From NCBI GenBank assembly GCA_031552535.1, contig JAVBMJ010000007.1, positions 1-50,955 of the forward strand: a stretch of DNA of 50,955 nt, given 5' to 3'. This stretch comes from JAVBMJ01 sp031552535. Its GTDB lineage: Bacteria > Bacteroidota > Bacteroidia > Bacteroidales > Rikenellaceae. Numbering within the stretch: the stretch's first letter is position 1; each line of letters opens with the position of its first letter. Shown here piece after piece: positions 29,510-38,593 of the stretch. The notes under the pieces were generated by a model. That model had not been told where the DNA came from, did not search any database, and was given only the letters and a program-made list of their open reading frames with translations. Both the position numbers and the translations under genes were made by a program.

Positions 29510-30400
29510 ATTTTCCACCAGCTTTTCCGCAGCCCCTTCATCGCCCGGCGCGATCCAATGGATCGACCCGTCGCGGCGGAACCATGTCATTTGACGTTTG
29601 GCATAGCGGCGCGAATTACGTTTGATTAATCTTACCGCCTCTTCGAGATCTATCCGGCCATCGATATAGTCGAACATCTCCCTGTAGCCCACAGTCTGCA
29701 GCGCATTCACCTCCCGGTAATCAGACAGCCTTCTAACTTCATGCTCCAATCCTGATGCGACCATCTCGTCGACACGCCGGTCTATACGTTCATACAGGAC
29801 CTCGCGTGGCCACATAACGCCTATTTTAAGTGTTTCGAAATCGCGTGTATTCGCCTTTCCGCTACGTAACTCCGAGTAAGGACGGCCAGTTTGCAGGCAA
29901 ATTTCCAATGCCCGTAGCACCCTGCGTGGGTTGCTGCGGTCTACAGTAGCATAAAATCCGGGATCGAGTTCTCCGAGTTGCTTCGACAAACTTTCCAGTC
30001 CCTGCGAATCGAGGCGCACCATGAGTTCCGCCCGCAGTCGCGGGTCGGCATCCGGCAGAGGATCCATCCCCTGACACAAAGCATCGATATATAATCCCGA
30101 TCCTCCGACGGCAACAACGACGTTATGACTGGAAAATAGTCTATTAAGCAGCTCCAGGGCTTCTCTTTCATAAGCGGCACATGAGAAATCGTCTGTAACA
30201 TCGTGCGATGCTATGAAGTAGTGTTTTGCCGCAGCCAATTGTGCAGCGTCGGGCTGTGCCGTACCGATTGCCATGCCACGATAAACCTGCCTGGAATCGG
30301 CCGATAACACCGGAGCGCCAAAGCGCACGGCAATATCCACTCCGAGTGCAGTTTTTCCCGAGCCGGTAGGCCCGAGAACTACTATCAATGATTTAACCAC
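29489..30400 (-). CDS. miaA: tRNA dimethylallyltransferase
   Basis: A 303-residue enzyme transferring a dimethylallyl group to A37 of tRNAs that read U-starting codons. The P-loop is GPTGSGKT (9-16), followed by SADSRQVYRGMAIGTAQP and the conserved DPLPDADPRLRAEL and ALQTVGYREMFDYI. Length is normal. The neighbouring tRNA-Leu(UAA), with AAA after its anticodon U, is a predicted substrate. It is a host gene that marks the right boundary of the prophage. Confidence 0.95.
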   Translation of the reverse strand: MVKSLIVVLGPTGSGKTALGVDIAVRFGAPVLSADSRQVYRGMAIGTAQPDAAQLAAAKHYFIASHDVTDDFSCAAYEREALELLNRLFSSHNVVVAVGGSGLYIDALCQGMDPLPDADPRLRAELMVRLDSQGLESLSKQLGELDPGFYATVDRSNPRRVLRALEICLQTGRPYSELRSGKANTRDFETLKIGVMWPREVLYERIDRRVDEMVASGLEHEVRRLSDYREVNALQTVGYREMFDYIDGRIDLEEAVRLIKRNSRRYAKRQMTWFRRDGSIHWIAPGDEGAAEKLVENFVKRQK

Positions 30401-30461
30401 TTTAAACAGACTCTAAACCCGGAGCAACGCCTCACTATACACGCAGCATTCCCGGCAGTTT

Positions 30462-30980
30462 CTAAAATTCGTCCTCGTATGAATCGTCTCCTTCGAAACC
30501 GTTAAAGTCGCTCATCGCATCGTCGAAAATAGAGCCACCGCCGGAATCTTCCTCCGGTCCGAACTGCCCCGGAGCAGCTCCTTCCGACAAAACCACCTTG
30601 GGGTATTGTCCGCCGTCTTCCTGCTTTACGGCCCCTACCAGTTCAAGGAACAGCGCACGGTCGCCTATCTGGTCGAAAAGATATATCAGGCGATCGAATT
30701 TCTTATGGATGATCTGCCCCACCGCGACATCAGACATTGCCCGCGGAACTCCGCCAGCCATATTCCCGTCGAATCCCATCTCCAGCAGCGTGTACTCGCT
30801 TAGTTTCTCCCACTGTTTGTTAGATGTGAAGAACGAAGTCATCTGGTCCGGGTCGTATCCGAGATCCCCGGATATGAATTTATGCAGATCTGCAAGATTC
30901 ATATCGTAAAGCACCTCGTATCCGCGTACAAAATTGTCGTTCTCATCGCTGAGCATTCTGAATTGGAAAATCATTGACAT
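30462..30980 (-). CDS. Plasmid pRiA4b ORF-3-like protein
   Basis: A 172-residue protein. The N-terminal part (FQFRMLSDENDNFVRGYEVL, then FFTSNKQWEKLSEYTLLEMG, and FDRLIYLFDQIGDRALFLEL) matches the pRiA4b ORF-3/IS1096-passenger family, which is conserved but of unknown role. The last 45 residues are acidic and low-complexity. It lies upstream of miaA, as is usual in Bacteroidales as I recall, with 61 bases between them. Confidence 0.75.
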   Translation of the reverse strand: MSMIFQFRMLSDENDNFVRGYEVLYDMNLADLHKFISGDLGYDPDQMTSFFTSNKQWEKLSEYTLLEMGFDGNMAGGVPRAMSDVAVGQIIHKKFDRLIYLFDQIGDRALFLELVGAVKQEDGGQYPKVVLSEGAAPGQFGPEEDSGGGSIFDDAMSDFNGFEGDDSYEDEF

Positions 30981-31036
30981 AAACCTGGCAGGTTAGGTTA
31001 TTACTTTATACAAAGGTAGTAATTTCCTGTTTGCAA

Positions 31037-32035
31037 TCATATTTTCGCTAAAAATTCCATAACGTCCACCCCGTCGGGATACTCTGTCAGTGCCGGCATC
31101 TGGGCTGTCCCGGGAGGTATACTCAGTTGATGGGCGTAATTCCCTGAAACAATACATTGTGTTGACGCTTCGTTTGCAGCGATAAATCCATCTATCTCGC
31201 TCAGATCGCGGTAGAACCGGTAGTGGATTCGTGAAACGGCGTGAGAGAACGATCCATCGCGGCATAATATGAAAAAATGCCCGTCGATAAATTTTTCGCC
31301 CCCCATCACCGCCAGGGCACGCTGTTGGCGATAGTTATTCATATATTTAGCCCCCGGAGTACCGTGCCTGCTCAACATACCGGCGAGGCGCTCGACGTGG
31401 TAACCTCCGGGCAGCCACAGCAGCGATACGCTACGGCACCCGAGCCCCGAATAAAGGAATATATCGTCGGCCAAAGCCGCAAGCATCTCATCAGACTCAT
31501 CGCCCGAAAGCACGGCGAACGAAGAACGGCTACCCCTTAACAATGCCGGCATATCCCTGTAACGGGAGCGGAAGTAACGGTTAGTATTGTCGCTGCCTGT
31601 GGCAATAACCGCATCAGGCATTTCGCTGCCATCGTACAATACGATGCCGGGAATGTCGGGGGCCATCACCTTCATGATATACTTTGTCAGTGCCAGGTCC
31701 TTCGATGAGGGTTTGACCAGGGCTTTGTGCCCTGAGGCCACTACGCACAGCAGGTCGAAAAAACCGACCAGCGGGATATTTCCCGCCATTATGACCAATA
31801 CTTTTTTCTGACCGGCCGCCATGGCACCATACCCGTCGAGCCACTGTTCGAGCTTAAGACGGTCGAGCATGCGGGTTCGTATGGCTTCCACGGCAAAACG
31901 TATCTCCCGTTCCGAAAACCATCCGTTCACCTCTGTCGCTTTTTCGATAACCATGCGCGATTCGTCGTCCCACCCGAAGTTATCGAGTTTCGCCCCCAGG
32001 CGAACCAATGCCGTTATGGTCTCTTCGCGATCCAT
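31037..32035 (-). CDS. Acyl-CoA reductase (LuxC-like)
   Basis: A 332-residue aldehyde-dehydrogenase-fold enzyme that reduces acyl-CoA to aldehyde. It has AGNIPLVGFFDLLCV, then GHKALVKPSSKD, and the catalytic Cys in YSGLGCRSVSLLWLPGG. It is shorter than luminous LuxC. It lies 24 bases downstream of a GntR regulator on the same strand, so they may share a transcript. Confidence 0.85.
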   Translation of the reverse strand: MDREETITALVRLGAKLDNFGWDDESRMVIEKATEVNGWFSEREIRFAVEAIRTRMLDRLKLEQWLDGYGAMAAGQKKVLVIMAGNIPLVGFFDLLCVVASGHKALVKPSSKDLALTKYIMKVMAPDIPGIVLYDGSEMPDAVIATGSDNTNRYFRSRYRDMPALLRGSRSSFAVLSGDESDEMLAALADDIFLYSGLGCRSVSLLWLPGGYHVERLAGMLSRHGTPGAKYMNNYRQQRALAVMGGEKFIDGHFFILCRDGSFSHAVSRIHYRFYRDLSEIDGFIAANEASTQCIVSGNYAHQLSIPPGTAQMPALTEYPDGVDVMEFLAKI

Positions 32036-32059
32036 CTCTCGACTACGCTACAGTAGGTC

Positions 32060-32788
32060 TCAGTTGGTGAATTCGATAGAGTAGGTGAAACTGTCAGCCC
32101 GGTAATATCCTGTATTGTACTCCACGGGATAGTCCTTGACATCGAGAACGAATCGTTTACGTACCAACACCGGATCGCCCTGGGCGATACCCAGTTTTTC
32201 TGCCATGAAATCGTCCGCTCCACGGGCGGATATCATCTCACGGGAGGTCTTGACCTTTACCCCATATTTTTTGAGGAGCATTTCATAAAGCGGATGTGTC
32301 ATATCCTCCTCGCCGGTCATGCCGATAGAAGGGTTGAACCACGATATAAAATAGACGAACGGCAGATCCTCCCGCCCGCGCAACCGTTCGACACACAATA
32401 TTTTGTTGCCCGCATCGATTCCAAAGAAACCGGCCACCTCTTCGGGAGCTTTGCGGAAACTTATATGGAATTCAAAATTTTTGGCTTTGATCCCCTGTGA
32501 GGCCATCTCTTGCGAGAAACTCATCCAATTACTGCCGCTACTCAACATCCCCTCGGGGGCCACGACGGTGCCGAATCCTTTCTTACGTATCAGTAATCCC
32601 TCGAAGACCAGTTTGTTGATCGCCTGACGCAGCGTATTGCGCGATATATTCATTTGCTGCGATAGCTCCACTTCGCTCGGCAGGAGTTTGCCTTTGCGAT
32701 AATCTTCCTCTGCGATCAGCCGGCGTAATATCTCTTCGGCCTGCATGTGCAGCGGTTTGGAAAGAGAGGGGTCGAGTTTAAGTTTCAT
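32060..32788 (-). CDS. GntR-family regulator (HutC/UTRA type)
   Basis: A 242-residue repressor. Residues 5-75 are a winged helix (LPSEVELSQQMNISRNTLRQ, then AINKLVFEGLLIRKKGFGT). Residues 95-242 form a UTRA ligand domain (LPFVYFISWFNPSI, DPVLVRKRFVLDV, ending YYRADSFTYSIEF). It probably controls its own gene and the acyl-CoA reductase. The ligand is unknown. A consensus promoter lies just upstream at 32809-32840. Confidence 0.88.
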   Translation of the reverse strand: MKLKLDPSLSKPLHMQAEEILRRLIAEEDYRKGKLLPSEVELSQQMNISRNTLRQAINKLVFEGLLIRKKGFGTVVAPEGMLSSGSNWMSFSQEMASQGIKAKNFEFHISFRKAPEEVAGFFGIDAGNKILCVERLRGREDLPFVYFISWFNPSIGMTGEEDMTHPLYEMLLKKYGVKVKTSREMISARGADDFMAEKLGIAQGDPVLVRKRFVLDVKDYPVEYNTGYYRADSFTYSIEFTN

Positions 32789-32808
32789 GGCATGGTTTTA
32801 ATATAATG

Positions 32809-32840
32809 CAAATGTAGTAAGAGTCTAAACAGTTCCCAAA
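32809..32840 (-). promoter_or_regulatory. Promoter of the GntR gene
   Basis: On the minus strand TTTG (32837-32840), 20 bases, TACATTTG (32809-32816). It stands back to back with a + strand TATATTTG (32848-32855) that may serve lspA, though the latter has no clear -33. Confidence 0.6.
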
Positions 32841-32883
32841 TTTGTCGTATATTTGCGCATCGTAAATTTTTAAGACCTGTATA

Positions 32884-33483
32884 ATGTCGAAAAGGAACAT
32901 AATATTATTGATCGCTCTTCTTCTAATTGCAGATCAGGCGGTTAAGTTCTGGATAAAAACCACGATGACCCTCGATCAGAGCTATACGGTCTTTCCCAAC
33001 TGGTTTTTCATCCATTTCATCGAAAACCCCGGAGCGGCTTTTGGATTTCAACTTGGCGGGGAGTACGGCAAGCTGGCCCTGAGCCTGTTCCGTGTGGTAG
33101 CTATCGGCGCGTTGGGATGGTATATAGCTCATCTGGTCAAAAAGGAAGCGCCAAAAGGTGTCGTTGCCGGCTTTGTGTTTATCATGGCCGGTGCCGTGGG
33201 GAATATGATAGACAGCGCGTTTTACGGCCTTATTTTTTCGGAGTCTACCTATACCAACGTTGCAACGCTGTTTCCCGAAGGAGGAGGCTATGCCGGTTTC
33301 CTGCACGGCAAGGTTGTCGATATGTTCCATTTCCCGTTATTCAGTGCCGTGTGGCCTTCGTGGATGCCGTGGGTGGGAGGCGAGCACTTTACGTTTTTCA
33401 GCCCCGTTTTCAATGTCGCCGACAGCTACATCACGTGCGGCGTGATTTACATGCTCATTTTTCAGCATAAATATTTCAAATAG
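32884..33483 (+). CDS. lspA: Lipoprotein signal peptidase
   Basis: A 199-residue inner-membrane aspartyl protease removing lipoprotein signal peptides. Four membrane helices are visible. The catalytic Asps lie in AGAVGNMIDS (near residue 108) and in FNVADSYITCG near 180, with GKVVDMFHFP between them as in the family. It is longer than E. coli LspA, as is usual in Bacteroidota, because of a loop after the third helix. It is followed by a methyltransferase 21 bases later. Confidence 0.92.
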   Translation: MSKRNIILLIALLLIADQAVKFWIKTTMTLDQSYTVFPNWFFIHFIENPGAAFGFQLGGEYGKLALSLFRVVAIGALGWYIAHLVKKEAPKGVVAGFVFIMAGAVGNMIDSAFYGLIFSESTYTNVATLFPEGGGYAGFLHGKVVDMFHFPLFSAVWPSWMPWVGGEHFTFFSPVFNVADSYITCGVIYMLIFQHKYFK

Positions 33484-33504
33484 CCGCACGGCCGCAGTAT
33501 TGGG

Positions 33505-34404
33505 ATGAAAGGTCTCGACGCAATATCGCCTTCGGGGTGGAAGGATTATGAACTGATCGATTGCGGCGGTTTCGAGAAACTTGAGCGTTACGGTCGATGG
33601 GTTGTACGCCGTCCCGAACCTCAGGCCATCTGGGCGAAACATCTTACCGGTAATGAGTGGCATTCTCTTGCCAATGCTTCGTTCCGTAAGGAGGGCGGCA
33701 GCGATGAGCGCGGAGAGTGGACGCTCTCACCGCAAATGCCGCAGCAATGGACCGTAGGTTACCACTGCCGTGGCAGAGATCTGAGGCTAAGGCTGGGTCT
33801 GACATCGTTTAAACATGTGGGAGTTTTCCCCGAACAGGCCGAGAATTGGGACTATATATTCGACCGCACGAAAGATATTGCATCCGATAACGGTGGCGCG
33901 CCGGTCCGGGTATTGAATCTTTTTGCCTACACCGGCGGCGCAACGCTTGCGGCGAGGGCTGCCAGCGCCGAAGTTACACACGTAGACTCGGTGAAGCAGG
34001 TCGTCAGCTGGGCGCGTGAAAACGTCGAGGCGAGCGGACTTGGCTCGGCACGGTGGATAGTTGACGATGCGATGAAGTTCGTGCGGCGCGAAGCACGCCG
34101 GGGGAACAGTTACGACGGGATCATACTCGATCCTCCGGCTTATGGTCGCGGACCCGACGGAGAAAAGTGGGTATTGGAGCAACATCTCGCCGATATGCTG
34201 AGTGAGTGCTCGCAGTTATTGTCCCCGCAAAACAGTTTTTTGGTGCTGAATCTCTATTCTATGGGGTTGTCGGCATTGCTTGCGAAGACGGCGGTTAATT
34301 GCACGTTCGGCAACTGCGGCGACGAACAATTCGGCGAACTTTATATCCCGGATCGCTACGGGAAGACGCTTCCTTTAGGAGTCTACTACCGTTTCATGAG
34401 ATAA
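33505..34404 (+). CDS. SAM-dependent methyltransferase (RlmI/RlmK-like)
   Basis: A 299-residue class I methyltransferase. The SAM-binding motif is RVLNLFAYTGGATLAA, followed by acidic THVDSVKQVV; the catalytic loop is LDPPAYGRGPDGEKW. It resembles 23S rRNA C5-cytosine methyltransferases, but the usual RlmI PUA domain is replaced by a short N-terminal region, so substrate remains uncertain. The recO gene starts 41 bases on. Confidence 0.8.
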   Translation: MKGLDAISPSGWKDYELIDCGGFEKLERYGRWVVRRPEPQAIWAKHLTGNEWHSLANASFRKEGGSDERGEWTLSPQMPQQWTVGYHCRGRDLRLRLGLTSFKHVGVFPEQAENWDYIFDRTKDIASDNGGAPVRVLNLFAYTGGATLAARAASAEVTHVDSVKQVVSWARENVEASGLGSARWIVDDAMKFVRREARRGNSYDGIILDPPAYGRGPDGEKWVLEQHLADMLSECSQLLSPQNSFLVLNLYSMGLSALLAKTAVNCTFGNCGDEQFGELYIPDRYGKTLPLGVYYRFMR

Positions 34405-34445
34405 TCGCGGCGGGGCGTCCGCTGTTCTACACATTACATACAGGC

Positions 34446-35171
34446 TTGAAAAATTATAAGGCACAGGGAGTGGTGCTTCACTCCATCAAATACGGCGACA
34501 GTTCGATGGTGGTATGGATACTTACCGACGTAGCGGGCCGTCAGTCGTATATGGTGCAGGGAGTCCGTTCGTCGAAAGGCAAGGGCAACCGTGCGGCACT
34601 GTTGCAGCCCATGTTCCTGATCGAATTCGAAGGCATAGTGCCAACTCACGGCGAGCTTCACCGGATGAAAGATACCCGTGCCCTGAAGCCTCTGGGGTCT
34701 ATTCCGTTCGATCCGCGCAAAAGCACCATTGCGCTTTTCATGGCCGAGGTACTATACCGTCTTGTGCGCGAGACGGAACCCGACAGTCCGTTGTTTGGAT
34801 TCGTTTGCCGGTCGGTAGAGGCCCTGGATGTCATGGATGAAGGGGTTGCCAATTTCCACTTGTGGTTCCTTGTAAAATTGAGCTATTACCTTGGTTTTTA
34901 CCCGGGGAATGAGTATCGCGACGGGGCCTGGTTCGACATCAGCGAAGGTCTCTTTACCCCGTTGCGCCCCGACCATAAGATATCTCTTTCGAGCGAAACG
35001 AGCCGCATGCTTAACGATCTGGCGTGTTGTCCTCCCGAAGAATTACATCGCTTGCCTTACTCACGGAATATGCGTTCCGATTTCATGAATGGCATCCTGA
35101 CCTATTTCGGCTACCACCTCAATACGCTGCAAAACGTGGAGTCGCTGCGTATTCTGCGCGAAGTGTTTTAA
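34446..35171 (+). CDS. recO: DNA repair protein RecO
   Basis: A 241-residue recombination mediator that loads RecA with RecR. The usual N-terminus is KNYKAQGVVLHSIKYGDSSM and codes from a TTG at 34446; the open frame extends to 34299 but the extra part overlaps the previous gene. An OB fold covers residues 1-80 (ILTDVAGRQSYMVQGVRSSK) and the rest is helical (LFMAEVLYRLVRETE). The zinc-ligand Cys set of other RecOs looks reduced. Its stop lies 53 bases from the pentapeptide remnant. Confidence 0.85.
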   Translation: MKNYKAQGVVLHSIKYGDSSMVVWILTDVAGRQSYMVQGVRSSKGKGNRAALLQPMFLIEFEGIVPTHGELHRMKDTRALKPLGSIPFDPRKSTIALFMAEVLYRLVRETEPDSPLFGFVCRSVEALDVMDEGVANFHLWFLVKLSYYLGFYPGNEYRDGAWFDISEGLFTPLRPDHKISLSSETSRMLNDLACCPPEELHRLPYSRNMRSDFMNGILTYFGYHLNTLQNVESLRILREVF

Positions 35172-35224
35172 GGCTTACCCCCACCCTGCCTGATGTAAAC
35201 AGGACGGCTCCCGGAATGTGATTT

Positions 35225-35465
35225 TTCGGGGATCGACCCTCTATCTCTATTCCATAAGTGCCGAGCAGACCCCCGCCGTCGAGTGAAAACCGGGCTCTAC
35301 GCAGCCTGTTGCGCGCCGGGTCGATAGAGTATCCGGATGTGCCGCGCATGTAGCAACGCTCCAGAACAGTGGCATCGAATAGCGCTCCGCGAAGATCACA
35401 CCGGTCGAAAACCGATCCCGTCAGGTCGCATTCCGTAAAATCCACATCCCTGAGCCGGGTGCGGA
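35225..35465 (-). pseudogene. 3' fragment of a pentapeptide-repeat gene (copy 1)
   Basis: The frame reads pentapeptide repeats of the form DFTECDLTGSVFDRCDLRGA then ALFDATVLERC, and a C-terminal segment (YSIDPARNRLRRARFSLDGG) ending EIE. The 5' end is missing: upstream the frame passes straight into unrelated AT-rich DNA. In this copy the natural stop is lost and the frame continues into recO's 3' region. See the identical copy at 38351. Confidence 0.8.
35239..35465 (-). repeat. Direct repeat, left copy (227 bp)
   Basis: Same sequence as 38354-38580 with about three mismatches. Both are in the same orientation. The repeat ends sharply at GTGCGGA on the island side; on the recO side similarity trails off over about 15 more bases. 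Confidence 0.95.
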
Positions 35466-35709
35466 AAAAATTAAGTCTCTATAATACTTTAAATTATGTC
35501 ATTTTTTTTGACTCTTTTAATATTGCATTTACATATTTAAGATAATATCTTTACCAAGTAAAAGCTCCTGGCTTTTTAAGAAAATATTTTGAGTTCACCG
35601 TACTATATGGCTACGTTGTTATAATGTTTATAAGGCAGTTACGTATAAAAATGCGAATGTAGTGTTGGTTATAATATATATTGTAAAATACAAGTAAAAC
35701 ATCGATTAT

Positions 35710-37152
35710 ATGAAAACGAAATTATTTCTATTAAGTGTAATGTGTGGCCTCATAACCATCTTTTTTTCATTTTTCTTATCTTGTAAGAAATCGGATAAAG
35801 AAGAACCAACTATCAACCGAGTTTCGATCTTTGATAATCCTTTAGATACTAGGATTACCACTGTAGAATCTCCATCTGGAACTTCTATGGTATTGCACGG
35901 AGAAAAAGATGAAGAGGGGAATCCTACGTCTATCAACAAGATGGAAATAACAGACGAAGTTGGCGAAACATCAGTGATGTTATTAAATGAGGAAGGGAAG
36001 CCTGCCGTTTTTTATGCTCCTAACGGAGTTAAATTTATGTTAGATTGGCTAACCGATGGATCTGCCGCAATTACAGTGATTGACCCTACCGAAGAATGGT
36101 CTATTCATACGATTGTTAATCCTCAAGCCAGTAATAACACTCTTGCTAGTATTGGGGATAAATCCTCAAATCATAGAGATAGACAATTAAATACAATAAA
36201 ATTTGAAGACCTTCCTAATCATTTGCTTTCGTATCAATTGAATGCTCAGACCGGAACTCTGGATGAAAGCTGCACATTGTTCATTACACGCTGTAACATG
36301 CCAAACGATAATTCGTTAGGTACAGGTACAATCGGGGTGAGAATGTACGATTATATGTCGGATAAATTTATTGCTAATTTGACTCCTAAATTTCTAGGGA
36401 ATGGTATTTATTTGGTTACAGTACCTGCTTCTAACCAACCACATTCATCACCGTTCCTCCCAATAGTGATTAATGTCGTTAATCAGTATTTTGGTAAATT
36501 TTGTGCTGCAACAGATATGTTGACTGGTTACGGAGTTATCGAGGGATCTGCAATATGCACAGCTATTTCGGGAGCAATAATGCTTTCTACGGCTTTATTT
36601 GGTACTCCTGTGGCCGCAGGATTTTACGCTGCATGTGAAGCATTTATGATGACGACAGCTATTGCTTGTGGTTTGCATCAAATAGTTGTCAGTGATTTAC
36701 TGAGTGGGTTGGCCGATTTCATTGATTATAGTTATGATAGCTATAAATTGGTCCCTTATCAATTAGGAATGCCCTATGATAGAATAGGTACACCTATAGT
36801 AGCTGCTCCCGGAGATCTATCCTCAAAATCAATGTCATTAGATCTGGGGGGGACTACTCGTATTGACGACTTTCATCTTTCTCCATCTGCGCCAGGTGCG
36901 GGAGTCGCATATCAAGCAATCGCAGATATTTCTTGTATTAAGCCTGGTTCTTCAGTAACAATGTCTATAATTGGAACCGATGGCTATGCCAATACTCAGA
37001 CATCTAATTTTCCTGATGGAGTGTTTAGCCAACGATGTACTCTACAAGTTCCGGGGGCTTATACCGGTGTATTAGATGAATGTACAATAACCGTGCACTC
37101 TCCGGATGGAGAAAATGTTACAAGATATGCATCTTTAATTTTCGGGGCATGA
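35710..37152 (+). CDS. Large lipoprotein with hydrophobic central segment
   Basis: A 480-residue protein with a lipoprotein signal (hydrophobic run, then FFLSCKKSDKEE, lipid Cys at residue 25). The Cys is followed by charged residues, the usual surface-export form in Bacteroidota. Residues about 265-325 are unusually hydrophobic (GSAICTAISGAIMLSTALFG, then PVAAGFYAACEAFMMTTAI) and could insert into a membrane; the C-terminus (about 380-480) looks like an Ig-type beta domain. Similar proteins occur in Bacteroides as hypothetical. Toxin or surface roles are open. Confidence 0.6.
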   Translation: MKTKLFLLSVMCGLITIFFSFFLSCKKSDKEEPTINRVSIFDNPLDTRITTVESPSGTSMVLHGEKDEEGNPTSINKMEITDEVGETSVMLLNEEGKPAVFYAPNGVKFMLDWLTDGSAAITVIDPTEEWSIHTIVNPQASNNTLASIGDKSSNHRDRQLNTIKFEDLPNHLLSYQLNAQTGTLDESCTLFITRCNMPNDNSLGTGTIGVRMYDYMSDKFIANLTPKFLGNGIYLVTVPASNQPHSSPFLPIVINVVNQYFGKFCAATDMLTGYGVIEGSAICTAISGAIMLSTALFGTPVAAGFYAACEAFMMTTAIACGLHQIVVSDLLSGLADFIDYSYDSYKLVPYQLGMPYDRIGTPIVAAPGDLSSKSMSLDLGGTTRIDDFHLSPSAPGAGVAYQAIADISCIKPGSSVTMSIIGTDGYANTQTSNFPDGVFSQRCTLQVPGAYTGVLDECTITVHSPDGENVTRYASLIFGA

Positions 37153-37160
37153 ACAATACA

Positions 37161-37199
37161 TTTTGCTTTTTCTTATACTCTTATTGCGAAAAAGCAAAA
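37161..37199 (+). terminator. Hairpin after the lipoprotein gene
   Basis: TTTTGCTTTTTC (37161-37172) pairs perfectly with GAAAAAGCAAAA (37188-37199), loop of 15 bases. There is no U-run after it (CGTCTTAAGC), so it may act as an RNA-stability or partial termination element before the DUF1573 gene. Confidence 0.4.
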
Positions 37200-37222
37200 C
37201 GTCTTAAGCATAGCTTTTAAAA

Positions 37223-38260
37223 ATGAGGAACATTATTGGAATGCATAGGTGTATTTTTTTATCCTTTATCTTTGCTTTTTCATACAATACGATTATTGCC
37301 CAGAGCGATCACTATGAATGGGATTTTGGAGATATATCCGAAGATAAAGGCTATGTAGAACATGTATTTAGTATGGTCAACAATACTCTGGCTCCTATTG
37401 TGATCACTGGTGTTCATTCAAGTTGTGGCTGTACAACAACTTCATATACCGAAAAACCTATAATACCTCGTGAGCAATGGTTTATCAATGTCCAATTTAA
37501 TCCTATAGGATTGGCGGGGGTAGTAAATAAACATATTATTGTCAAATTAAACAATGGCAAAAGGATGGTATTTACAATAAAGGGAAATATATTGCCTCAT
37601 AAAAAAACAGTGGAGGAACTATATCGAATTAAAATATGTGATGCAGTAAGAGCCGATCAAAATGTATTACTTTGGGGGTATGTTTATCAAAATCAGAAAA
37701 AATACAAAAGCATAAAACTTATTAACGTATCATATAAAGATATTCTTATTGATGTGAAAAGGATAGACTGTAAATCAGTACACCCAAAACTATATGTCCC
37801 CAAGTTATTAAAGCCAAATATTGTGGATAGTATTGTTTTTGAATATTTCCCTCGCTTAGACTATGGGATTATTAATAATGAATTTCAGTTGATAATAAAT
37901 GGCAAAGCAAGCAACGTAAAAGTGCAAACAAAAGCTATATTTATAGATGATTTTAACGAGACAACTCATCCTAAAATTAAAATAAGTGATTTCTTTATTA
38001 GACTTAATTCTTTAAAATATAAGAGTATTACCATTTCGAATACGGGTGACGCACCCTTAATAATTAGAGATATCGATTGTCAAAATAAAATAATGATAAA
38101 TATTAAACCGGGGGATATAATATATCCTGGAGAGACTAAAGAATATTCTATTTCTATAAATTCTTCCAATACATTTACTAAAATAGACTCCGGCTATATT
38201 ATACTCACGGTTAATGACCCTATTAAGCCGATTAACGAAATTTACGTTATCTCTAATTAA
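37223..38260 (+). CDS. Secreted DUF1573-domain protein
   Basis: A 345-residue protein with a signal peptide (CIFLSFIFAFSYNTIIAQ). Residues 25-125 form a DUF1573 domain with the typical WDFGDISEDKGYVEHVFS and the SSCGCTT motif near residue 70, which is diagnostic. The rest has two more Ig-like units (ISDFFIRLNSLKYKSITISN). DUF1573 proteins are exported Bacteroidota proteins of unclear function. It lies 70 bases after the lipoprotein gene, probably in the same operon. Confidence 0.75.
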   Translation: MRNIIGMHRCIFLSFIFAFSYNTIIAQSDHYEWDFGDISEDKGYVEHVFSMVNNTLAPIVITGVHSSCGCTTTSYTEKPIIPREQWFINVQFNPIGLAGVVNKHIIVKLNNGKRMVFTIKGNILPHKKTVEELYRIKICDAVRADQNVLLWGYVYQNQKKYKSIKLINVSYKDILIDVKRIDCKSVHPKLYVPKLLKPNIVDSIVFEYFPRLDYGIINNEFQLIINGKASNVKVQTKAIFIDDFNETTHPKIKISDFFIRLNSLKYKSITISNTGDAPLIIRDIDCQNKIMINIKPGDIIYPGETKEYSISINSSNTFTKIDSGYIILTVNDPIKPINEIYVISN

Positions 38261-38350
38261 TATTTCTCATTAACTGTCGCAATATCGCCATCGTCTGCGA
38301 GTCAGCGTTGACCGCTATATCCTATTGCGCTAGATTCTTCGGGGGATCAA

Positions 38351-38580
38351 TCACTCTATCTCTATTCCATAAGTGCCGAGCAGACCCCCGCCGTCGAGTG
38401 AGAACCGGGCTCTACGCAGCCTGTTGCGCGCCGGGTCGATAGAGTATCCGGATATGCCGCGCATGTCGCAACGCTCCAGAACAGTGGCATCGAATAGCGC
38501 TCCGCGAAGATCACACCGGTCGAAAACCGATCCCGTCAGGTCGCATTCCGTAAAATCCACATCCCTGAGCCGGGTGCGGA
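38351..38580 (-). pseudogene. 3' fragment of a pentapeptide-repeat gene (copy 2)
   Basis: The same pentapeptide C-terminus as 35225-35465, here with its natural stop (EIE then TGA at 38351). The protein lacks its N-terminus; upstream (38581 onward) is the LRR gene's 3' end. Two amino-acid differences from copy 1 are seen: Tyr/Asp and Thr/Ile. Confidence 0.8.
38354..38580 (-). repeat. Direct repeat, right copy (227 bp)
   Basis: See 35239-35465. The pair brackets the AT-rich island and has an offset of 3115 bases. Confidence 0.95.
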
Positions 38581-38593
38581 TAAATTTAACTGT

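Larger units (their letters stand above)
35466..38353. mobile_element. AT-rich island bracketed by direct repeats
   Basis: Between the two repeat copies, base composition and codon use shift strongly to AT. The island carries two secreted-protein genes, both rightward. Its first 244 bases (35466-35709) hold no gene; only AT-rich promoter-like DNA is seen. No transposase is visible. The repeats could have mediated cassette exchange or homologous integration. Confidence 0.7.

Noticed and set aside
34299..34445. N-terminal extension of RecO
   Set aside because: It overlaps the methyltransferase gene in another frame, and the RecO family starts at KNYKAQGVV.
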